Positions 1 to 8,556 of a stretch of DNA of 64,000 bases are shown piece after piece. Position numbers and translations under genes: made by a program. The stretch's first letter is position 1, and the number at the start of each line of letters is the position of its first letter. This DNA is from Lewinellaceae bacterium (GTDB lineage: Bacteria > Bacteroidota > Bacteroidia > Chitinophagales > Saprospiraceae), in the NCBI GenBank assembly GCA_020636355.1, contig JACJYB010000004.1, positions 186,001 through 250,000 on the forward strand, read 5' to 3'. Under the pieces are notes generated by a model. It worked only from the letters and a program-made list of their open reading frames with translations. It was not told the origin of the DNA and ran no database searches.

Positions 1-221
1 GTTGGTTAAAAAAACTTTAGATACCGGATAAATATAATGACCAGTAGTATCTACATTCAACTCAATAATCTGATCAATTCCAAACAAACTCCAAAAACTA
101 GTTTTTATTAGATCATTAAAATCAAACTCTAAATTAACCAAGTCACTTTTTTGAATTTCCCTATTACATCCGAGAAATATAAAAATGAAAATGGATAATT
201 TAATCCACGTAATTTTTTCAT
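1..221 (-). CDS. Putative lipoprotein, N-terminal part (runs off left edge; start out of frame by one base)
   Basis: Reading the minus strand leftwards gives about 70 open codons to the window edge. They begin with a lysine, a hydrophobic stretch (IKLSIFIFIF) and a lipobox LGC followed by NRE, which is a lipoprotein signal peptide. The only well-placed ATG (219-221) is followed by six A residues and lies one base out of frame with this reading. Seven A residues would restore Met-Lys-Lys-Ile-Thr. This is therefore either a one-base homopolymer loss in the assembly or a real phase-off start. No family is recognisable from the visible part. Confidence 0.4.
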
Positions 222-384
222 TCCATCAGTTGAATTGCATCGTGATTTCTCCTTTCTATTTAATCTTAATTGAAAATACATAAATAAATTGTATCATGAG
301 ATCTCTCGACTTTCTGAAGTCCACTAAACACTCAACATTCTATTTCCCCTCTGTGAACCTCTGTGCAAGACTCCGCGTACCTTC

Positions 385-405
385 TATGTTGTAAAACAAG
401 TAAAG
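385..405. repeat. Left subterminal inverted repeat of the IS110-like element
   Basis: The sequence contains TTGTAAAACA at 389-398. It matches, in inverted orientation and with one gap, the repeat at 1912-1934. Subterminal inverted repeats are a feature of the IS1111 subgroup. Confidence 0.55.
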
Positions 406-439
406 ACAGAAAAAATTAACAAAAAAGGCTGTTATAGCG

Positions 440-547
440 TGTTAAATGCATCATCATGGACAATACAATGTTGTGTCAAGGCCGGAGCGAAGCGTAGTTC
501 ATATAGCCTTGATGCAATATGGTATTGTTAATAAATTGTATTTAACA
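440..547 (+). ncRNA. Structured non-coding region inside the IS110-like element (bridge-RNA candidate)
   Basis: Two 23-nt arms, 460-482 and 506-528, are complementary at 19 positions. Three of the four mismatches become G-U pairs if the plus strand is the RNA. An outer stem pairs 440-447 with 540-547 perfectly. A further perfect 6-bp stem (609-614 with 630-635) and a 5-bp stem (646-650 with 663-667) lie between here and the transposase stop. IS110-family elements encode a bridge RNA in a non-coding end. The G-U pattern favours the plus strand, opposite to the transposase, so strand and function are uncertain. Confidence 0.35.
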
Positions 548-772
548 GTTAAAAACTGAGTTCCAAATTAAACATCAATAGACCTCGTTAATCAATCTTC
601 TATCAGCAATCACCACATAGGCGTCGCAAGGTGATGTTCATTTTAAGAGGAAGGGGACGTAACCTCTGTGTAGCGGTCCTTCTTTCCAATCAAATCAAAG
701 ACTGGGAAGATGCTGCAATCGCAGAATTTCGTTTGATCCCCCAACCAGATTTTAAGGCTATTTCATTCGCCA

Positions 773-1855
773 TTATTTAGATATACCTATGGTATACATA
801 TTTTGGTTTTTCAATATTGAGTACATTCGATTGAGCATTTTTCTGGCTACACGAATGATGGCCTTATTTTTAGGCATTCTTTTGATGCACTCATTAAAAG
901 TCCACATCAATGCCGGATCTTTGCGTACTGCTTCCCAGGAAGCTTCAATCAACATGATCTTTAACTGTTTTCTGCCTCGGTTGATGAGTTTGCCAGTGAC
1001 CATTTTATCTCCCGAACCACGCATGCTGGGTATTAATCCGACAAACGAGCATAACTCATCAATACGTTTAAATCTTCGAATATCCCCGATCTCAACCAAA
1101 AAGGTAATAGCCGTCATTAAACCTACACCTGGTATGGATAATACGCGCTGATAGTCAGCCAAGTAACGTTTTTGTTGGGCCAAATTTTTAACTTGTTTAT
1201 TCAATAAAAGCAATTGCTGTCTAAGAATTTGTGCCCATTGGATGTAGTTATTGACTGTTTGTTTTAAGCTTTCTTGTTTTATGGATAAATCTGTTAACCA
1301 TTGAATGTAGGATTTGGACCAATGCCGAGAAGCACCATTCCCAAATCGCTCAGGTATTTCAATGCCAAATTGCATAAGTAACGATTTGACCCTATTCTTT
1401 AATCTGGTTAAATCTTTAACCACGCGATGCCTTTGTCGCACCAGTGATCTATCAGCCTCCAATTGTTGGTCAGGAACATGAATAAATTTCAAAGAACGAT
1501 CCCGCAGTGAACGGGCTAGCTTCCTACTATCCGTTTTGTCCGATTTTAGTTGTTTTTCTTTACTCGTTGTCGGAACATCCGCAGGATGCACAACTTCACA
1601 TGGGATGCCTAATTCCCTTAAGCTTCGACAATTGACAAAACCACTAAAACCTGCTTCATAAACTGCTTTGAACTCAGCTTCTGGGAAATGCCGATGTAAA
1701 TAGGAGGCCAATAGGTCAGGATTTGGATCCTGGCTAAATGTCCTGTGCTCGTAATGCTCCGATAAAATCGTCACTTTCCAGCTTTTCAAGTGTATATCAA
1801 TGCCGGCATAGATCATTTGCCCAGCAAAAGAATTCTGATTACTTTGCTTTTGCAT
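773..1855 (-). CDS. IS110-family DEDD transposase/recombinase
   Basis: This 360-residue protein has the family's usual length. The N-terminal DEDD (RuvC-like) domain shows YAGIDIHLKSW with the first Asp, AVYEAGFSG with the Glu, and DKTDSRKLARSLRD with the later acidic residues. The C-terminal Transposase_20 domain shows LSIPGVGLMTAITFLVEIGD, GLIPSMRGSGDK and GRKQLKIMLIEASW, which carries the region of the nucleophilic serine. The ATG at 1855 follows the 5' non-coding end of the element. The frame is intact, so the copy may be active. Known members act as RNA-guided recombinases on circular intermediates. Confidence 0.95.
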   Translation of the reverse strand: MQKQSNQNSFAGQMIYAGIDIHLKSWKVTILSEHYEHRTFSQDPNPDLLASYLHRHFPEAEFKAVYEAGFSGFVNCRSLRELGIPCEVVHPADVPTTSKEKQLKSDKTDSRKLARSLRDRSLKFIHVPDQQLEADRSLVRQRHRVVKDLTRLKNRVKSLLMQFGIEIPERFGNGASRHWSKSYIQWLTDLSIKQESLKQTVNNYIQWAQILRQQLLLLNKQVKNLAQQKRYLADYQRVLSIPGVGLMTAITFLVEIGDIRRFKRIDELCSFVGLIPSMRGSGDKMVTGKLINRGRKQLKIMLIEASWEAVRKDPALMWTFNECIKRMPKNKAIIRVARKMLNRMYSILKNQNMYTIGISK

Positions 1856-1911
1856 AAGTTGGATTTTTAAGTTGTTAGAAAATCTTGTCTCCTTTAAGTT
1901 AAAAATTCCAA

Positions 1912-1934
1912 CTTATGCCTGTTTTACAAGCATA
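1912..1934. repeat. Right subterminal inverted repeat of the IS110-like element
   Basis: This is the inverted partner of 385-405, with core TGTTTTACAA at 1920-1929. It lies just upstream of the transposase start, four bases inside the inferred right end. Confidence 0.55.
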
Positions 1935-1959
1935 CCACCTCTGTGTAATAAACAATAAT

Positions 1960-3312
1960 TTACTGAGCACTCCCCTGATCCTCTTCCTTCTCAAACAACT
2001 CATCCGGATCCAAAAAAGATTTAAAATCCAGCTGAGCCGGCTCCTCACCTGCCGGCAACTCCCCCACGTCCCGTAATTTCTTTTCGATAGCCCGGCTCCG
2101 TACACTCACCTTATCCATGGAATCCGAAGCCTGTTTCAGCTTGGTGTTTACTTTCTCCAACGTAGCGCCGAATTTCCCAAACTCCGTTTTGACCTGCGCC
2201 AGCAGCGACCACACCTCGCTGCTTCTTTTTTCGATGGCCAGCGTGCGGAATCCCATCTGCAGGGCATTGAGAAAGGCGGCGAGGTTGGTGGGGCCGGCGA
2301 TGAGGATGCGGTATTGTCGCTGCAGTTCTTCCGCCAATTCGGGCTGACGGACGATCTCTGCATACAGCCCCTCGATGGGAACGAATAACACGCCAAAGTC
2401 TGTCGTGTAAGGCGGAGCGATGTATTTGTCGTGGATATCTTTGGCCATGCTACGTACCGTCCGCCATAATTCTTTCTGTGCCCGCTGGATGGTTTCCCCA
2501 TCACCTTCTACATAGGCGTCGACCAGGACATAATACTTGTCCAGGGGGAATTTGCTGTCGATGGGCAGCCATACCTGGGGCAGGTCGTCGGAGGTGCCGG
2601 GAAACTTGATGGCAAACTCCACAAAATTGGACGAGTCCGGGATCGTCGCCACATTGACGGCATACTGATCGCGGTTGAGGAGTTGCTCCAGGATATTACC
2701 TAGCTGCAGCTCACCCATCACACCTCTTGTTTTGACATTGGTCAGTACTCTCTTCAGGTCACCGACGCCGTGGGCCAGGGACTGCATCTCACCCAATCCC
2801 TGCTGCACCTGGTTGAGCGACTCCTGGACGAGGCGGAAAGAATGACCGAGGCGTTCTTCCAGCGTCTTCTGCAGTTTCTCGTCGACCGTTTGCCGCACCT
2901 TTTCCAGTTGCTGGTTGTTGTCGGTGCGGATGGCTTCCAGGCGGGTAAAAACTTCTTTGCGTAGCTCGGAAAGCAGTAGCGAGGTGCGATCCCGGAATTG
3001 CTCCAGGCGCAGGTTGGTTTGTTCTTTCGTTGCCTGCATTTCTCTGGTCATCACTTCCAGGCGTTTGCCCTGCTCCTCCTGAGCCCGGATGAGCTGGGTG
3101 GTGAGGTGCTCAAAATGGTCCTTGGATTGCCGGGCCATTTCTTCCCGGTTGGCCTTGAACTCCGGGCCGAAGAGGCCAAAGAGCCGGTTACCCCAATCTT
3201 CCAGGGCGGTCCGCGTCGTTTGAAGGGGGTCCGGTTGCCTGCGGAAGAGCAGGATAATGACTAAGAGCGCGGTGAAAAGGCTAAGGACGAGGGTTAAGTT
3301 ATCAAAGCTCAT
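1960..3312 (-). CDS. rmuC: DNA recombination protein RmuC
   Basis: The 450-residue protein has the RmuC architecture. A single N-terminal membrane segment (about residues 5-25) is followed by a long coiled coil rich in Gln, Glu and Arg (about 55-190) and the RmuC nuclease-like domain (about 195-390, with TRGVMGELQLGNILEQLL, WLPIDSKFPLDKY and GVLFVPIEGLYAEI). RmuC limits inversion and recombination at short inverted repeats and is predicted to be a PD-(D/E)XK nuclease. The acidic C-terminal tail is ordinary. The gene lies just outside the tRNA-Cys element and does not belong to it. Confidence 0.93.
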   Translation of the reverse strand: MSFDNLTLVLSLFTALLVIILLFRRQPDPLQTTRTALEDWGNRLFGLFGPEFKANREEMARQSKDHFEHLTTQLIRAQEEQGKRLEVMTREMQATKEQTNLRLEQFRDRTSLLLSELRKEVFTRLEAIRTDNNQQLEKVRQTVDEKLQKTLEERLGHSFRLVQESLNQVQQGLGEMQSLAHGVGDLKRVLTNVKTRGVMGELQLGNILEQLLNRDQYAVNVATIPDSSNFVEFAIKFPGTSDDLPQVWLPIDSKFPLDKYYVLVDAYVEGDGETIQRAQKELWRTVRSMAKDIHDKYIAPPYTTDFGVLFVPIEGLYAEIVRQPELAEELQRQYRILIAGPTNLAAFLNALQMGFRTLAIEKRSSEVWSLLAQVKTEFGKFGATLEKVNTKLKQASDSMDKVSVRSRAIEKKLRDVGELPAGEEPAQLDFKSFLDPDELFEKEEDQGSAQ

Positions 3313-3459
3313 AGGGTCTGCTAATTGTAATATACCTCAATTTAGGCATAATACGCATTATGTTATAATCTAATATTATATGGAGATGCTTTAACGACCT
3401 AGAGGTACCAGGTAGCTAAGTTCTAGCCTTCCAATTAAGCAAACTGACCAAGGAGAGCC

Positions 3460-3490
3460 AAAAAAAACCCCGCACGTACGTGCAGGGTTT
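3460..3490 (-). terminator. Intrinsic terminator, probably the original terminator of the tRNA-Cys gene
   Basis: The perfect-arm hairpin at 3465-3490 (aaaccc-gcacgt / acgtgc-gggttt with one C-A mismatch) ends on the minus strand in a run of eight U. It sits immediately beyond the left copy of the tRNA 3' end (3499-3517). Before the element inserted, it would have followed tRNA-Cys directly. Confidence 0.75.
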
Positions 3491-3498
3491 GCGTTTTG

Positions 3499-3517
3499 TT
3501 TTGAGGTCGGTAGCGGA
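3499..3517. repeat. attL: left direct repeat of the tRNA-Cys 3' end
   Basis: The 19 bp ttttgaggtcggtagcgga are identical to 15603-15621, where they form the 3' acceptor/T-arm end of tRNA-Cys and its flank. The match stops at 3518, as expected for the copied 3' end left by tyrosine-recombinase integration. Confidence 0.85.
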
Positions 3518-3573
3518 CCTCATTATAGTTTATATATAATTAATAATCAAATAATTAGAAGCGAATAATAACA

Positions 3574-3600
3574 TTGGGGTACAAATTGGGGTATAATTTT
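3574..3600 (+). repeat. Element-end repeat with paired GGGGTA boxes (left copy)
   Basis: The sequence ttggggtacaa is followed by a second ggggta box 14 bp further on. It matches 15474-15500 at 21 of 27 positions in the same orientation. Lying about 75 bp inside attL, it is a candidate integrase or excisionase arm site. Confidence 0.35.
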
Positions 3601-4215
3601 TCACGCAACACCCACCCCCACCATTGGATTTTAAAGCATAAAGGTAGTGGGGGATATTCGAAATATCAAATCAACCCGGGGGCTTTCCTCGAGGTGGGCG
3701 CCGGATCTACGTACATTCATAAAAAATTTAAGAAAGTGCTATCGAGATCATAAGAATTAAAAGTATTGCTTTAAAAACTAAAGTCACCAAACACGGTCAT
3801 TTACCCGCGGCTACCAGCTTACATTCACGGAGCAGATAGCGATCCGGAAGGCGCCACCCCGTACCAAGTTTGACTGCTCAACGACCCACTAACATACATT
3901 TCAGGCTGATTGAGCATTTTCCTTTCATGGTGCGTGAAAGGACTATACCCTCCTTTTATGGGTTCCTGGTCATAGTAGGCGGCATAGATTTGATTTGTCA
4001 AGTAGAAAACGATAAATAACTCTTTCATGAAGCTTATTTATTATAAATAGTGTCCACCAACTCAAAAAAGCCGGAATTCCAGAAAAAAGTTGAAAAAGTT
4101 TTGCGGTAGAATTGGCATCAAATTCGAGATTGTTCATACCAGATGCATGATCACTTTGCTTCATTGGACAGCAGGTGATATATAGCGCATTCATAGAAAA
4201 CACCGCATAATTCAA

Positions 4216-4223
4216 TAACTTTG
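4216..4223 (+). promoter_or_regulatory. Bacteroidota -7 promoter box upstream of hsdR
   Basis: TAACTTTG fits the consensus TAnnTTTG exactly. The predicted transcript start, about 7 bp downstream, leaves a leader of roughly 35 nt before the hsdR ATG. No clear -33 box is visible. Confidence 0.5.
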
Positions 4224-4264
4224 GATATGCTGAAATCCTGCAATGGGGCGTAAGTATTGGAACA

Positions 4265-7069
4265 ATGGAAGATAATATTAACCAAAACCCGGAACAAAGA
4301 GCACGAGACAACATCGACAACATGCTTGCTCAAGCAGGATGGTTGGTACAGTCGAAAAACGCCGTTAACCTTGCGGCTGGCCCCGGAATAGCAGTAAAAG
4401 AATACTCTACGGACTCTGGGCCTGCTGACTATGTGCTATTTGTAGACCGAAAGCCCATTGGTGTAATCGAAGCGAAAAAGGAGTCTGAAGGCATACATCT
4501 AACCCAGGTTGAAGATCAAACCAAGCGTTATGCATCCGGGAAGCTCAAATATTTGAATAATGAACCGCTTCCCTTCGCTTACGAGAGCACCGGAGCCATA
4601 ACACGATTTACAGACTACCGTGATCCTAAACCCCGCTCCAGGCCTGTTTTTTCCTTCCACAAGCCGGCCACCTTACAGGAATGGCTGGGTCAAGAAAAGA
4701 CACTTCGTGCACGGCTTCAGGATATCCCTCAACTTGATGAAACGGGCTTGCGTCCCGCTCAAATCAGGGCTATCCAAAATCTTGAAGATTCATTCAAGAA
4801 AAATCATCCAAAGGCATTAATCCAGATGGCTACCGGTGCCGGAAAGACCTTCACGGCTTGCACCTTCGTTTATCGTTTGTTGAAACATGCCGATGCCAAG
4901 CGCATCTTATTTGTGGTAGATACCAGAAACTTGGGTGAACAGGCCGAACAGGAGTTTCTTAAATACCAACCGACGGATGATAACCGGAAATTCACCGAGC
5001 TGTACAATGTGCAGCGTTTGAGTTCAAGCTACATTGCTTCCGATAGCCAGGTATGCATTTCGACCATTCAACGGCTCTATTCCATATTGAAAGGCGAAGA
5101 ACTGGATGAATCGGCGGAGGAAGAGAATCCAAATGAAAAAAGTTGGCAATGGCAAAAAAAGGAACCGCTACCCGTCGAATACGACGCACGGAATCCCATC
5201 GAGCAGTTTGACTTTATAATCATCGATGAATGCCACCGTTCCATTTACAACCTCTGGAAACAGGTACTTGATTATTACGATGCCTTCCTTATTGGCCTGA
5301 CAGCGACCCCTGATAAGAGGACATTTGGCTTTTTTAATGAAAACGTAGTTAGCGAATACACCTACGAAGAATCGGTGGCGGACGGCGTTAACGTACCCTA
5401 CGATGTGTACACCATTGAAACGGAGATAACCAAATCTGGTGCTAGAATCAGAGCACAGGAATACGTGGATAAACGGGAGAAGCTAACGCGCAAGAAACGG
5501 TGGGAGCGCCTGGATGAGGATTATGAATATGAAGCTAATAAGCTGGATAAAGAGGTTGTCAATCCCAGCCAGATTCGTCATATTATCAAAGCATACAAAG
5601 AAGCACTCCCTACCATGTTCCCAGAACGCTATGATGAAAATGGGGTATTCGAGCTACCAAAAACGCTGGTGTTTGCCAAAACGGACAGCCATGCTGATGA
5701 TATCATTCAAATCATCCGGGAGGAATTTGGTGAAGGAAATGACTTTTGCAAAAAAGTAACCTACAAGATCGAAGAAGATCCAAAATCCGTACTGAACCGG
5801 TTCCGCAATTCATGGAATCCACGTATCGCTGTGACGGTAGATATGATCGCCACAGGTACGGATGTAAAACCACTGGAAGTCCTACTATTTATGCGGGATG
5901 TAAAGAGTGTCAATTACTTTGAGCAAATGAAAGGTCGTGGAACACGAACCATTCAGTTTGATGATCTAAAACGTGTATCCCGGACAGCGAAGCACACAAA
6001 GACACACTTTGTTATCGTAGATGCTGTTGGAGCCACTAAATCTAAAAAAACGGACAGCCGACCTCTTGAGCGTAAACCAGGCACTCCATTGAAGGATTTA
6101 CTGGGGGCAGTCACCATGGGTGTCCAGGATGAAGATCTATATACTTCCCTTGCCAACCGGTTGATTCGCCTGGAAAAACAGCTTACTGAAGAAGAAAAAG
6201 AAAAATACGTAGAGCTGTCGGGAGGTAAATCGCTGAATCAATCCATCAAAGACCTACTTAATGCCTACGATCTGGATTGGGTCGAACATAAAGCCCAGGA
6301 TTTGATCAATGAAATACCGGTTGTAGATCGTACCCCTGATAAAGAACAGGAATGCCGGCGGCAAGCACAAAATGAACTTGCTTCCCTGGCAGCGAGGCCT
6401 TTCACCGGCGAAACCAATGCCTATCTTGAAAACGTACGCAGATTACACGAGCAGATAATTGACACGGTGAATATTGACCAGGTAATCACATCGGATTGGG
6501 ATAGTTTTACCATTCAACGGGCAGAAGAAGTTGTCAAAAACTTCAAAGAATACATAGAGGCGAATAAAGATGAAATTACGGCCCTAAGGATCTTCTACGA
6601 TCAACCTTACCGCCGTCGTGAATTAACCTTCCGGATGATCAAAGAAGTTCTCGACAAACTGAAGCTGGAAAAACCGTTGTTGGCTCCACAATTCGTATGG
6701 GAGGCTTATATGCAACTTGAAGAAGTGAAAGGCAACAGTCCCAAAAGCGAGCTGGTTGCCTTAGTGTCTTTGATACGCCGTGTGGCCGGTATCGACCCGG
6801 AACTAACGCCCTACTCCAAATCGGTGGATAAAAACTTTCAGGACTGGATCTTCCGTCGTCACAGCGGTGCCGGCGAAAAGTTTTCGGAAGAACAAATGGC
6901 TTGGCTACGCATGCTTAAAGAGCACATTGCTAACAGCTTCTATGTGGAAGTGGATGATCTGGACTATACGCCGTTTGATGCGCAGGGCGGAAGAGGAAAG
7001 ATGTATCAGTTGTTTGGGGATCAGATGGACGGGATAATTAATGAACTAAATGAAGTGCTTGCGGCATGA
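4265..7069 (+). CDS. hsdR: Type I restriction endonuclease subunit R (HsdR, EcoEI/EcoAI-like)
   Basis: This 934-residue protein is the motor and cleavage subunit of a type I restriction enzyme. The N-terminal PD-(D/E)XK nuclease shows PADYVLFVDRKPIGVIEAKKE (about residues 53-76). The SF2 translocase follows, with Walker A ATGAGKT (about 188-195), DECH box IIDECHRS (about 318-325), LTATP (about 344) and motif VI QMKGRGTRT (about 553). The C-terminal part fits the EcoEI-type HsdR tail. The last codons overlap hsdS by ATGA, so translation is probably coupled. All motifs are intact. The operon order R-S-(small gene)-M is complete. Confidence 0.95.
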   Translation: MEDNINQNPEQRARDNIDNMLAQAGWLVQSKNAVNLAAGPGIAVKEYSTDSGPADYVLFVDRKPIGVIEAKKESEGIHLTQVEDQTKRYASGKLKYLNNEPLPFAYESTGAITRFTDYRDPKPRSRPVFSFHKPATLQEWLGQEKTLRARLQDIPQLDETGLRPAQIRAIQNLEDSFKKNHPKALIQMATGAGKTFTACTFVYRLLKHADAKRILFVVDTRNLGEQAEQEFLKYQPTDDNRKFTELYNVQRLSSSYIASDSQVCISTIQRLYSILKGEELDESAEEENPNEKSWQWQKKEPLPVEYDARNPIEQFDFIIIDECHRSIYNLWKQVLDYYDAFLIGLTATPDKRTFGFFNENVVSEYTYEESVADGVNVPYDVYTIETEITKSGARIRAQEYVDKREKLTRKKRWERLDEDYEYEANKLDKEVVNPSQIRHIIKAYKEALPTMFPERYDENGVFELPKTLVFAKTDSHADDIIQIIREEFGEGNDFCKKVTYKIEEDPKSVLNRFRNSWNPRIAVTVDMIATGTDVKPLEVLLFMRDVKSVNYFEQMKGRGTRTIQFDDLKRVSRTAKHTKTHFVIVDAVGATKSKKTDSRPLERKPGTPLKDLLGAVTMGVQDEDLYTSLANRLIRLEKQLTEEEKEKYVELSGGKSLNQSIKDLLNAYDLDWVEHKAQDLINEIPVVDRTPDKEQECRRQAQNELASLAARPFTGETNAYLENVRRLHEQIIDTVNIDQVITSDWDSFTIQRAEEVVKNFKEYIEANKDEITALRIFYDQPYRRRELTFRMIKEVLDKLKLEKPLLAPQFVWEAYMQLEEVKGNSPKSELVALVSLIRRVAGIDPELTPYSKSVDKNFQDWIFRRHSGAGEKFSEEQMAWLRMLKEHIANSFYVEVDDLDYTPFDAQGGRGKMYQLFGDQMDGIINELNEVLAA

Positions 7070-8289
7070 GGGAGGATTGGATTAGAATCGAATTAGGGAA
7101 AATTATAAAGGTATCAAGTGGTAATGGATTAACGGCTAACAAAATGTCGGGTAATGGTTATCCAGTATATGGAGGAAATGGGATTACAGGATATCATTCA
7201 GAATATCTTTTCGAAGACCCAAAATTGATAATTGGAAGAGTTGGTGTTCGATGTGGTGTAACTCATATAACGAAACCCAAATCTTGGGTAACGGATAATG
7301 CACTTGTAGTAAATTTCAAAATTGATGGCTTCGACTTAAAATTCATGCAATACAAGCTCCAATTTGAAAATCTAAACAAAATTTCTAATTCAACTGCGCA
7401 ACCAGTGATTTCCGGCTCAAAGATTTATGCTTATACTATATGGATACCACCACTCCCCGAACAACGGGCCATCGTCGCCAAGATCGAGCAGCTATTCAGC
7501 GAGCTGGACAACGGGATCGCCAACCTCAAAGCAGCCAAGGACAAACTGGAGATCTACCGGCAGGCGGTGCTGAAGAAGGCGTTTGAGGGGGAGTTTGAGA
7601 TTAAAAAGATAAAAGAAGTTTGTGAAAATATTAAAGTTGGTATTGTCATTAAACCAACTCAATATTATTCAATTGAAGAGGATGGAGTTCCGGCCTTTAG
7701 ATCTGCAAATGTTAGAGAGTTTAAAATAGAAAACGCGAATTGGGTCTATTTTACGAAAGATGGGAATAGGCAAAATTCAAGAACTCAGATTAAAGAAAAC
7801 GATGTCTTAATTGTTCGATCAGGTTATCCAGGCACATCATGTGTAGTTCCTAAAAAGTATGAAGGATCTAACGCTATTGACATTCTGATAGCTACACCTG
7901 ATCAACGTCAAATACATGCTAAATATCTCTGTGCTTTTAATAATTCTCCTTTAGGAAAAGGTCTATTCAGGGCTGGCTCAAGAGGCGTAGCGCAACAACA
8001 TCTTAATGTTGGAATCTACAGTAACTTGAATATTCCTGTGCCTTCAATTGAGCAACAATCAGATATCTTACAAGAAATTGAAACACGCCTTTCCGTTTGC
8101 GATAACATCCTCACGAACATTGAAGAAGGTCTTGAAAAAACGGAAGCTCTACGTCAAAGCATCCTCAAGCAGGCCTTTGAAGGTAAACTGCTTAATGAGA
8201 CGGAGCTGCAGGCCTGCAGGAAGGAGTCAGACTGGGAACCAGCTGAGAAGTTGTTGAGCCGAATCAAACTTGAAAAAGAAAAGCTTTAA
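7066..8289 (+). CDS. hsdS: Type I restriction-modification specificity subunit S
   Basis: The 407-residue subunit sets the DNA target of both methylation and restriction. Two target-recognition domains (about 1-125 and 185-320) alternate with two conserved helical spacers. Each spacer begins with a Pro-x-x-EQ motif (PPLPEQRAIVAKIEQLFSEL and VPSIEQQSDILQEIE) and ends with the related strings AVLKKAFEGEF and SILKQAFEGKL. The two recognition domains differ in sequence, so the target is bipartite and asymmetric. Base composition within them is more A/T-rich than in the spacers, which is common where specificity domains are exchanged. The start codon overlaps the hsdR stop. Confidence 0.94.
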   Translation: MREDWIRIELGKIIKVSSGNGLTANKMSGNGYPVYGGNGITGYHSEYLFEDPKLIIGRVGVRCGVTHITKPKSWVTDNALVVNFKIDGFDLKFMQYKLQFENLNKISNSTAQPVISGSKIYAYTIWIPPLPEQRAIVAKIEQLFSELDNGIANLKAAKDKLEIYRQAVLKKAFEGEFEIKKIKEVCENIKVGIVIKPTQYYSIEEDGVPAFRSANVREFKIENANWVYFTKDGNRQNSRTQIKENDVLIVRSGYPGTSCVVPKKYEGSNAIDILIATPDQRQIHAKYLCAFNNSPLGKGLFRAGSRGVAQQHLNVGIYSNLNIPVPSIEQQSDILQEIETRLSVCDNILTNIEEGLEKTEALRQSILKQAFEGKLLNETELQACRKESDWEPAEKLLSRIKLEKEKL

Positions 8290-8292
8290 TAC

Positions 8293-8553
8293 ATGCCAAT
8301 TCCGGATAACATCAAGCGTGAACACATCTTTCGAGCTATGCTCCGTACTCATCGAGAAGGTATACCACCAAGGCGAGAGGCCAAAGACTGGGTTGTACTC
8401 CAGGATGGTTCAAAGTATCCATGTAAACTACTTATCTCGTGGGCGAATGAATTTGCCAATGGTGAAGAACTTGACTCAAATCCCAATGTCTTTACGACCC
8501 ATATGGCAATGAGCTATTTAGAAAATCTTGGCTTTACAATTGAAAAAATATAA
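8293..8553 (+). CDS. Small protein resembling the ScoMcrA-type N-terminal head domain
   Basis: This 86-residue protein sits between hsdS (3-bp gap) and hsdM (3-bp gap), so it is part of the operon. It reads MPIPDNIKREHIFRAM near the start and YPCKLLISWANEFANGEEL in the middle. From memory this is close to the pattern 'MPIPxNITREHVLKAI ... YPPKYVISLANKFANGEEL' found as the N-terminal head of ScoMcrA-like and other HNH restriction enzymes. Here it stands alone with no nuclease or SRA domain. It may add a DNA-sensing or assembly role to the type I enzyme. The domain match is my recognition, not a search, and the function is unknown. Confidence 0.7.
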   Translation: MPIPDNIKREHIFRAMLRTHREGIPPRREAKDWVVLQDGSKYPCKLLISWANEFANGEELDSNPNVFTTHMAMSYLENLGFTIEKI

Positions 8554-8556
8554 CTG

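Larger units (their letters stand above)
381..1938 (-). mobile_element. IS110-family (IS1111-like) insertion sequence
   Basis: The element contains one DEDD transposase gene, about 390 bp of non-coding DNA beyond its stop codon and about 85 bp before its start. Near-identical subterminal inverted repeats lie at 385-405 and 1912-1934, sharing the core TTGTAAAACA. Joining the sequence before 381 to that from 1939 rebuilds a continuous copy of the dispersed CACAGAG-type repeat (gcgtac + ctctgtgtaat). A CT dinucleotide is present at both ends (381-382 and 1939-1940). This fits IS110 insertion at a short core without a long target duplication. The exact ends are inferred, good to about 2 bp. Confidence 0.7.
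3518..4264. other. Non-coding left end of the integrated element
   Basis: This is 747 bp, A/T-rich at first, without a convincing gene. It contains the pair ggggtacaaattggggta (inside 3574-3600), which resembles a pair next to the integrase at 15474-15500, and a perfect 7-bp stem cccccac/gtggggg (615-621 and 647-653 past 3000). A 67-codon minus-strand frame at 3825-4028 (starting MKELFIVFYLT) is open, but it has no recognisable family and I do not count it as a gene. The end near 4216 holds the hsd promoter. Confidence 0.5.

Noticed and set aside
1960..3312. rmuC as part of the defence island
   Set aside because: It lies outside attL (3499) and is a common chromosomal gene.
3825..4028. 67-codon frame as a small defence gene or antitoxin
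   Set aside because: There is no ribosome site, no known family and weak coding character; it may be a relic.
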